DNA from: Syntrophobacterales bacterium
GTDB lineage: Bacteria > Desulfobacterota > Desulfobaccia > Desulfobaccales > 0-14-0-80-60-11
Direction of reading: 5' to 3'
Length of the DNA stretch: 12,560 nucleotides
Assembly (NCBI GenBank): GCA_020052215.1
Contig: JAGVPN010000377.1
Span: forward strand, 1-12,560
The notes under the pieces were generated by a model. That model was given only the letters and a program-made list of their open reading frames with translations, ran no database searches and was not told where the DNA came from. Shown here one piece after another: positions 6,567 through 12,560 of the stretch. The first letter of the stretch is position 1. Every line of letters starts with the position of its first letter. A program made the position numbers and the translations under genes.

Positions 6567-6656
6567 AATCCCCCTAAATCCCCCTTTATCAAAGGGGGAC
6601 TTTAACAGCAATTCCTGGTAGTTCACCCCCTTTTTTAAAGGGGGGCAGGGGGGATT
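6567..6656. mobile_element. 90-bp MITE-like element with twin hairpins
   Basis: Perfect 8-bp inverted ends AATCCCCC (6567-6574) and GGGGGATT (6649-6656) enclose two near-identical hairpins. These are CCCCCTTT-ATC-AAAGGGGG (6580-6598) and CCCCCTTT-TTT-AAAGGGGG (6626-6644). There is no room for a transposase, so movement would need one in trans. It lies about 100 bp after the deacetylase stop and might also act as its transcript end. No clean target-site duplication is visible beyond short AT-rich flanks. Confidence 0.6.
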
Positions 6657-6752
6657 ATAAGGCTTCCCATAACGGAAAAAGCTTAATGGGGTGGTTGAGC
6701 AGTACGGGCGAGAGAACCGCGGCCAGCGATTTCCCGGCTCCCGCCCATCCCC

Positions 6753-7718
<966 letters not shown>

Positions 7719-7905
7719 CGGTCTCTCCTGAGTTTACTGGCGTGCTCGCCAAACTGGCCCTCTGAGGCTAACCCGAAGAACTGGCCGTTGTAAAGGAAAT
7801 TTGGCGTCAGGGCTCATGGCAGGTTGGAGCCCCGGCCGGCCATCACCCCCGTCCTTTTCGTTGCATCGGGGCACTGGATTAAGTATAGTTATGAATCCTA
7901 AGGGT

Positions 7906-8166
7906 TTAGTCGGCAGATTCCAGGTCTTCCGGGTCCAGGATACCCTGTTGAATCAGGGCTGCTTCCAGTTGGGCCAGGGCCTGCTTGAAGGCCGGATAGA
8001 GTCCCACCGCCAGGGACACGCCTTTGCGAGTGGGCACCCAGTCCCCTTCCTGGTCTCCCGGCACGTGGACCCGAATATCTATGAGGCGGTGACCTTTAAA
8101 CTCGGACAGGGAAAGGAAAACCGTTTCCCGGGCATTTTTGGTGACTTGACTGATGACTTCGGACAT
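7906..8166 (-). CDS. PC4/YdbC-like ssDNA-binding protein
   Basis: An 86-aa protein whose middle matches the PC4 (transcriptional coactivator p15) fold as seen in bacterial YdbC-type proteins. TVFLSLSEFKGHRLIDIRVH (about 15-34) is followed by an acidic turn and DWVPTRKGVSLAV (about 42-54), the usual strand-turn-strand ending in PTRKGV, then a C-terminal helix (57-75). Such proteins bind single-stranded DNA as dimers and are linked to transcription, replication or repair. The frame also has a GTG at 8169, but the AGGGGG site stands 5 nt before ATG 8166 and only 2 nt before the GTG, so ATG is preferred. It is divergent from cysS across 88 bp. A perfect TTGACA (8242-8237) is on its strand there, without a good -10. 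Confidence 0.82.
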   Translation of the reverse strand: MSEVISQVTKNARETVFLSLSEFKGHRLIDIRVHVPGDQEGDWVPTRKGVSLAVGLYPAFKQALAQLEAALIQQGILDPEDLESAD

Positions 8167-8254
8167 CACATCCCCCTTGCTGCCTGCCTGAACCGGCGGC
8201 TTTTTAGGGGATTGACTTCGCCTAAATTCCCGACCTTGTCAACCCCTTTTTCCT

Positions 8255-9742
8255 ATGCAACTCTATAATACCTTAAGCAGACGCAAAGAAACCTTCAAGC
8301 CCCTCACCCCCGGAAAAGTGGGTCTCTACGCCTGCGGGGTGACGGTTTACGACGATTGCCACCTGGGCCATGCCCGCTCCTGCGTAGCCTTTGAGGTCCT
8401 GGTGCGCTATCTCCGGCGCCGGGGGCTCACGGTCACCTGGGTGCGCAATTTTACCGACATCGACGACAAGATCCTGCGCCGGGCCCAGGAGACGGGGGTG
8501 GACTGGAAGGAGGTAGCCGAGCGCTACATCGCCTCCTTCCAGGAGGACATGACCGCCCTGGGAGTGCCGCCGGCCCAAATCGAGCCCAAGGCCACGGAGC
8601 ATATCCCCCAAATCCTCGACCTCATCCGGCGGCTGGAGGACCTGGGCTTTGCCTATTGCCCTAATCCCGGCGGGGGCGGCGACGTCTTCTTCCGGGTGCG
8701 CCGCTTTCCGGGATACGGCAAGCTCTCGGGACAGAAACCGGAGGATATGGAGGCCGGGGCCCGGATCGAGGTGGACCCCGACAAAGAGGATCCCCTGGAT
8801 TTCGTCCTGTGGAAGGCCTCCAAGCCCGGGGAACCGGCCTGGGACAGTCCCTGGGGTCCCGGGCGGCCGGGCTGGCACATCGAGTGCTCCGCCATGAGCA
8901 TGCAGTACCTGGGGGAGACCTTCGACCTGCACGGCGGCGGCCAGGACCTGGTTTTTCCCCACCATGAAAACGAATTGGCCCAGTCCGAGGCGGCTACGGG
9001 GAAACCGTTTGCCCGCTTTTGGCTGCACCACGGCCTCCTCACCATCAACGCCGAAAAGATGTCCAAGTCTTTGGGAAATTTCTTCACGGTGAAGGAGGTT
9101 TTGGCCCGCTTTCCCGCGGAGGTGGTGCGTTTCTTCCTGATCAACTGCCACTACCGCAGCCCCCTGGATTTCTCGGACGCGGCCCTGGCCGAAGCCGAGA
9201 CCGCCCTGCTGCGCCTCTATACCTGCCTGGCCCGGATTCAAGACCTGCTCCGGCACAACCCCGACCTGAAACCCCAGTACCCCGTGGACACCTATCCCCA
9301 CAACCTGACCCTGGAGGAATTCCACCGGTTCGGGTCGCTGCGGGCCCGGTTCGACGCGGCCCTGGATGACGACCTCAACACCGCCCAGGCCCTGGGCTAC
9401 CTGTTCGAAACCGTGCGCCTGCTCAACCGTCTCCTGGAGGCGCCCTCCGCCGACCCGGGCTACCTCACTATTCTCCAGGAGGTTTACAATGAACTGAAGG
9501 ACCTGGGCCGGGTGCTGAACCTCCTCCAGGCCGACCCCCAGGCCATGGTCGCCTCCCTGCGGCAGAAGGCCGCGGACCTGGCCATCTCTCCCGAAGAAAT
9601 CCAGCGTCTCATTGAAGAGCGCACCCAGGCACGCTTACAAAAAAATTGGCCCCGGGCCGACGCCATCCGTAAGCAACTTACCGACTTGGATATCCTCCTG
9701 GAAGATACGCCGCAAGGGACGATCTGGAAGGTTAAGGGCTGA
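8255..9742 (+). CDS. cysS: Cysteinyl-tRNA synthetase
   Basis: A 495-aa class I aminoacyl-tRNA synthetase that charges tRNA-Cys with cysteine in the cytoplasm. The protein opens LYNTLSRRKETFKPL and has zinc ligand C27 in YACGVTVYD, the HIGH-type motif HLGH (36-39), RNFTDIDDKI (64-73), GWHIECSAMS (206-215, zinc ligand C211), HGGGQDL (226-232), HHENE (236-240; H236 and E240 zinc ligands) and KMSKS (268-272). It ends PQGTIWKVKG. Length is normal for the family; the small GGGG insert near 139-142 is minor. The start ATG at 8255 has no Shine-Dalgarno match; it is preceded by a pyrimidine run, and the frame is closed by TGA about 45 bp upstream, so no earlier ATG or GTG start exists. A remnant resembling its 3' end recurs at 9999-10031. 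Confidence 0.97.
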   Translation: MQLYNTLSRRKETFKPLTPGKVGLYACGVTVYDDCHLGHARSCVAFEVLVRYLRRRGLTVTWVRNFTDIDDKILRRAQETGVDWKEVAERYIASFQEDMTALGVPPAQIEPKATEHIPQILDLIRRLEDLGFAYCPNPGGGGDVFFRVRRFPGYGKLSGQKPEDMEAGARIEVDPDKEDPLDFVLWKASKPGEPAWDSPWGPGRPGWHIECSAMSMQYLGETFDLHGGGQDLVFPHHENELAQSEAATGKPFARFWLHHGLLTINAEKMSKSLGNFFTVKEVLARFPAEVVRFFLINCHYRSPLDFSDAALAEAETALLRLYTCLARIQDLLRHNPDLKPQYPVDTYPHNLTLEEFHRFGSLRARFDAALDDDLNTAQALGYLFETVRLLNRLLEAPSADPGYLTILQEVYNELKDLGRVLNLLQADPQAMVASLRQKAADLAISPEEIQRLIEERTQARLQKNWPRADAIRKQLTDLDILLEDTPQGTIWKVKG

Positions 9743-9780
9743 GAATATCTTTACTATTTACCGTGAAAGTCCACCATAGA

Positions 9781-9798
9781 GGCGGTGAGCGCACCGCC
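9781..9798 (+). terminator. Stem-loop downstream of cysS, possible transcript end
   Basis: GGCGGTG and CACCGCC form a perfect 7-bp stem with loop AGCG, 38 nt after the cysS stop. No T tract follows directly, so a factor-dependent end or a processing hairpin is as likely as an intrinsic terminator. Confidence 0.3.
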
Positions 9799-9893
9799 CC
9801 GTGGTTTAGCTCTTCCCTGCAAAAAATGATTTCCCCCCCTATTTTTTTATGCAACTGTGCCGATCTATTATATAGGGCTGACCGTTTCCACTC

Positions 9894-9939
9894 ATACCAA
9901 TTGGCAGTCAATGGGTGGCACAGGCTTTCCAGCCTGTGC
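9894..9939. repeat. Dispersed palindromic repeat, copy 2
   Basis: Matches 6247-6292 at 42 of 46 bases in the same orientation. The stem here is shorter, GCACAGGC and GCCTGTGC (8 bp), because the right arm diverges after 9939. It ends 29 bp before the UvrB/CysRS-like scar. Confidence 0.75.
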
Positions 9940-9968
9940 TGGCGCTCTTTGAACGCAACTCGGTATCA

Positions 9969-10031
9969 GTCACCTCCTTTCAGCCCAAACGCGGCCAGCC
10001 CCAGGGGACCTTGTGGAAGGTGAAAAGTTAG
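9969..10031 (+). pseudogene. Chimeric remnant: start of UvrB joined to end of CysRS
   Basis: One open frame reads VTSFQPKRGQPQ then GTLWKVKS and TAG (10029-10031). The first half matches the UvrB start in this window ([12 protein letters not shown]): 9969-10005 agrees with 11641-11677 at 32 of 37 bases. The second half matches the CysRS C-terminus PQGTIWKVKG at 8 of 10 residues, and 9999-10031 agrees with 9710-9742 at about 22 of 33 bases. The join falls at the shared Pro-Gln codons (CCCCAGG). No start codon or longer homology is seen on either side. It looks like a rearrangement scar, not a working gene. Confidence 0.6.
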
Positions 10032-11587
10032 GCAAGCTCGCCGGGCCCCGTCTCCTGGAGGGGGCCTTGGGCCTGGTGGTCCTGGCCGTCCTCCTCAACG
10101 CCATGGCCAAGACCAAGGCGGACCCGGACCTGTGGGGTTATCTGGCCTTTGGCCGGCTCTTCTGGGAGACCGGCGCCTTCCCTTATCGGGATGTCTTCTC
10201 CTACGTACCCACCCTGCCATTGTGGGTCTATCACGAATGGCTCACCGGGGTGCTGTTCTACCCGCTCTATCAGGCCCTGGGCGGGGCAGGCCTGCAGTTC
10301 CTCAAGTATGCCGTGGGTCTGGCCACCGTCGCCATGGTTTACCTGACTGCCAGGCAACGGGGCGCCTCCTTGGTTAGCGCCGCCCTGGTCCTGTTTCTCA
10401 TTCAGCTCTTCCCGGTGATCGGTTTTTCCCCGGTCCGGGCCCAGATATTCACCTACTGTTTCTTTGCCACCAGCGTTTACCTGCTGGAAAACGCCAGGCT
10501 CAATCAGCGCTGGCGGGGCCTTTGGCTGTTGGTGCCCCTGCAGGCGCTCTGGTGCAACCTGCACGGCGGCTTTCTCTCCGGACTGGGGCTCATCGGCCTT
10601 TATGCCCTGGGAGAAGCGCTTTCCCGGCGGCCATTCCGGCCTTATCTCCGCGTCCTGCTGCTCTCCGGTCTGGTTACCCTGGCCAATCCCTATGGCTGGG
10701 AATACTGGCATTATCTCTGGATCGCGGTCTCCATGCCCCGTCCGGAAATTACGGAATGGGCCTCCTTATGGGCCGCCTACCAGCAAAGCCACATCGGCCC
10801 CTTTGAACTGGCCTACACCCTTGGCCTCATCAGCTTCGCCGGCTTTCTGGCGGTGCGGACCCGCTGGCGGGAACTATCCCCAACCCTCTCCTTGGTCCTG
10901 GTCCTTTATCTCGGCCTGAACCACCTGCGCCACCTGACCTTCTTCCTCCTCCTGGTGGGCGCTTATCTCCCGGCGCGGCTGAGCAAATATCTGGAAACCC
11001 GGCCCCCGGCCCGGGTTTCGGGGTCCTCCCGGCTGCGGCCAATCCTGGCCCTTATCCTGGCCCTCACCGCCCTGTCCCCCGCCTACCAGTTCCTCAGCAA
11101 GCAGCCTTTGCACCTGGATACCCCGCCCCTCCCCGAGGCTGGCGACGTCCCCGGGCAATACTACCCGGTGGGGGCGGTGGCGTATCTGCGCTCCCACCGC
11201 GTTTCGGGCAAGCTGCTCACCGAGTTCGGCTGGGGCGAATACCTCATCTGGACCCTCTACCCCCAGTGCCGGGTGGCCCTGGACGGGCGCTATGAGACGG
11301 TTTACCCTCCCGGGGTCGCGGCCCTGTACTTCAACTTTATCAACCAGGTGGGGAATAGCCGCCAATTCCTGGAAGACTACCCTCCCGACTTGATCTTGCT
11401 GGCCCCCCGGTCCAAGGCCTGCGGCTTTATCGCCTCTCACCCCGGATGGCTCCGGGTCTATGCTGATGCCGGCTCCGCCCTGTTCGTTCGTCGCCCTGGA
11501 TTACCGTCAACTCCGGCGGCCTCAGCTATACCTCTCCGCCGGGCGATAAGCTATAATGATCCAAATGACCCTGCGATCTTCCCTTAA
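10013..11587 (+). CDS. Polytopic membrane protein, possible GT-C-type glycosyltransferase relative, function unknown
   Basis: A 524-aa protein with about nine or ten hydrophobic segments (roughly 14-32, 70-90, 95-112, 118-136, 143-158, 168-200, 210-226, 265-281, 290-320, 340-356) and a soluble C-terminal part from about 360. The first loop carries [19 protein letters not shown] (36-54) followed by YHEWL (73-77). The tail has [24 protein letters not shown] (403-426). This layout recurs in a widespread uncharacterised bacterial membrane family: an acidic DPDLW motif after the first helix, HEWL, then a WG.YL.W and DGR segment. It resembles GT-C glycosyltransferases that use polyprenyl-linked sugars, but that link is inference. 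The start is GTG 10013 with GGGG 5 nt upstream; the next Met (31) would remove the first helix. The first codons lie on the chimeric scar. uvrB follows after 35 bp, probably in one unit. Confidence 0.8.
   Translation: MEGEKLGKLAGPRLLEGALGLVVLAVLLNAMAKTKADPDLWGYLAFGRLFWETGAFPYRDVFSYVPTLPLWVYHEWLTGVLFYPLYQALGGAGLQFLKYAVGLATVAMVYLTARQRGASLVSAALVLFLIQLFPVIGFSPVRAQIFTYCFFATSVYLLENARLNQRWRGLWLLVPLQALWCNLHGGFLSGLGLIGLYALGEALSRRPFRPYLRVLLLSGLVTLANPYGWEYWHYLWIAVSMPRPEITEWASLWAAYQQSHIGPFELAYTLGLISFAGFLAVRTRWRELSPTLSLVLVLYLGLNHLRHLTFFLLLVGAYLPARLSKYLETRPPARVSGSSRLRPILALILALTALSPAYQFLSKQPLHLDTPPLPEAGDVPGQYYPVGAVAYLRSHRVSGKLLTEFGWGEYLIWTLYPQCRVALDGRYETVYPPGVAALYFNFINQVGNSRQFLEDYPPDLILLAPRSKACGFIASHPGWLRVYADAGSALFVRRPGLPSTPAASAIPLRRAISYNDPNDPAIFP
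11552..11557 (+). promoter_or_regulatory. Consensus -10 hexamer upstream of uvrB
   Basis: A perfect TATAAT inside the 3' end of the membrane-protein gene. It would start a transcript about 60 nt before the uvrB GTG. No -35 match is seen 16-18 bp upstream and no LexA-type palindrome was recognised, so this is only a weak candidate. Confidence 0.22.
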
Positions 11588-11622
11588 CAACTTCGCTAAA
11601 TTACCGGCTGCCAGGTTTCCCC

Positions 11623-12560
11623 GTGGATAGCTTTAAGCTGGTTACCACCTTTCAGCCCAAGGGCGACCAGCCCCAGGCCATCCGGCAGCTGGCGGCGGGG
11701 GTCCGGGCCGGGTATCCCCACCAGGTGCTGTTGGGGGTCACCGGGTCCGGCAAGACCTTTACCATCGCCAACGCCGTGAATCGCCTCAACCGGCCCACTT
11801 TGGTTCTGGCCCCCAACAAGACCCTGGCGGCCCAGCTCTTCGGCGAGTTCCAGGAATTTTTCCCGGACAACGCAGTGGAGTATTTCGTCAGCTACTACGA
11901 TTATTATCAGCCCGAAGCCTACGTCCCCCAGGCCGACCTCTATATCGAGAAAGACTCTTCCATCAATGAAGCCATTGACCGGATGCGCCACTCCGCCACC
12001 CGCTCCCTGTTCGACCGCCAGGACGTGATCATCGTGGCCTCGGTGTCCTGCATCTACGGTTTGGGCTCCCCCGAGGCCTACCACGGCATGCTCCTCCTAC
12101 TGGAGGAGGGCGCGGTGATGGACCGCCGGGAGGTGTTAAAGAAGCTGGTGGAGATGTTGTACGAGCGCAACGATATCGATTTTCACCGGGGAACCTTCCG
12201 GGTGCGGGGCGATCGGGTGGAGATTTTTCCGGCCTACGAAGAGGACCGGGCCATCCGGGTGGAGTTTTGGGGCGACACGGTGGAGGCCATCCGGGAGATC
12301 GACCCTTTGCGCGGTCAGACCTTGCGGCAGCTCAAACGCCTGATGGTCTACCCCGCCTCCCACTACGTCACCACGGACCTGGTGCGCCGCCAGGCCATGG
12401 CCGCTATCGAGATGGAACTGGACGAGAGGCTGAGATGGTTCCGCGCTCATGAAAAACTCCTGGAGGCCCAGCGCCTGGAGGAGCGCACCCGCTTCGACCT
12501 GGAGATGATGAAGGAACTGGGCTACTGCCACGGCATCGAGAACTATTCCCGGCACCTCAC
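11623..12560 (+). CDS. uvrB: Excinuclease ABC subunit B, N-terminal part (cut by window edge)
   Basis: Damage-verifying DNA helicase-like subunit of nucleotide excision repair, which works with UvrA and UvrC. The 312 codons present cover less than half of a protein normally near 670 residues and remain open at the right edge. From GTG 11623 it reads [19 protein letters not shown], the usual UvrB opening. It then has Walker A GVTGSGKT (38-45), [11 protein letters not shown] (62-72), the beta-hairpin region [16 protein letters not shown] (87-102), ATRSLF (125-130), [12 protein letters not shown] (140-151), RGTFRVRGD (189-197) and YPASHYV (243-249). A weak AGG lies about 7 nt before the GTG; no better start is seen. 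The gene follows the membrane protein by 35 bp. The first 12 codons or so have a diverged partial copy at 9969-10005. Confidence 0.96.
   Translation, partial: MDSFKLVTTFQPKGDQPQAIRQLAAGVRAGYPHQVLLGVTGSGKTFTIANAVNRLNRPTLVLAPNKTLAAQLFGEFQEFFPDNAVEYFVSYYDYYQPEAYVPQADLYIEKDSSINEAIDRMRHSATRSLFDRQDVIIVASVSCIYGLGSPEAYHGMLLLLEEGAVMDRREVLKKLVEMLYERNDIDFHRGTFRVRGDRVEIFPAYEEDRAIRVEFWGDTVEAIREIDPLRGQTLRQLKRLMVYPASHYVTTDLVRRQAMAAIEMELDERLRWFRAHEKLLEAQRLEERTRFDLEMMKELGYCHGIENYSRHL

Larger units (their letters stand above)
5981..6752. other. Repeat-rich gene-free stretch between kinase and deacetylase genes
   Basis: No supportable gene in 772 bp. It holds direct repeats TCCCTGAAT at 6077-6085 and 6100-6108 (23 bp apart, with a third TCCCTG at 6111), a 46-bp dispersed palindromic repeat (6247-6292), a second palindrome module (6323-6345), a G15 run (6491-6505) and a 90-bp element with inverted ends (6567-6656). 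The kinase promoter should lie in the right-hand upstream part, but no clear -35/-10 pair was found. Confidence 0.6.

Noticed and set aside
6247..6656. Cluster of palindromes as a CRISPR array
   Set aside because: No regular repeat-spacer pattern and no cas genes; the palindromes belong to unrelated elements.
8273..9325. Long open frame on the minus strand (350 codons) opposite cysS
   Set aside because: It lies wholly antisense to a clear CysRS gene, has no recognisable domain, and long antisense frames are expected in GC-rich coding DNA.
11596..12555. Minus-strand open frames opposite the right end of the window
   Set aside because: The plus strand here encodes UvrB with all N-terminal motifs; the opposite frames are shadows.

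Overview
The window is GC-rich DNA, roughly 60% by eye, with mostly bacterial housekeeping and signalling genes. Gene content (LivH, a NarL-type two-component pair, an HD-GYP protein, a class II HDAC-like deacetylase, a PC4-like protein, CysRS, UvrB) and the G+C-rich codon use would suit a Desulfobacterota (former deltaproteobacterial) chromosome. That placement is an inference; there is no rRNA or other marker here.

Layout. From 1 to about 8166 all genes read on the minus strand: the N-terminal part of a branched-chain amino-acid ABC permease (livH, runs off the left edge), an unrecognised single-pass membrane protein with an Ada-type zinc-binding tail, a PAS plus HD-GYP phosphodiesterase, a NarL/FixJ response regulator, its probable partner PAS histidine kinase, a 770-bp gene-free stretch rich in palindromic repeats, an HDAC-family deacetylase and a small PC4/YdbC-like ssDNA-binding protein. 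From 8255 the genes read on the plus strand: cysS, a polytopic membrane protein of unknown function, and uvrB (runs off the right edge).

How the genes fit together. The kinase and response regulator are separated by 301 bp holding a terminator-like hairpin with a T tract, so they look like two transcription units. The regulator has candidate promoters of its own and a 10-bp inverted repeat that covers its ribosome binding site and start codon. The HD-GYP gene next door could be an output of this pair (inference). PC4-like and cysS are divergent from an 88-bp spacer.

Points of most interest: (1) a 63-bp scar at 9969-10031 that reads, in one frame, like the start of UvrB joined to the end of CysRS, and from which the membrane-protein gene takes its start codon; (2) the membrane-spanning protein at 546-1778, with similar beta-repeat segments on both sides of the membrane and an Ada-like zinc site outside; (3) the possible RBS-occluding leader of the response regulator; (4) small mobile-element-like palindromes and a G15 tract between the deacetylase and kinase genes. 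I saw no CRISPR array, integrase, transposase, tRNA or rRNA, and no convincing new defence or metabolic system.
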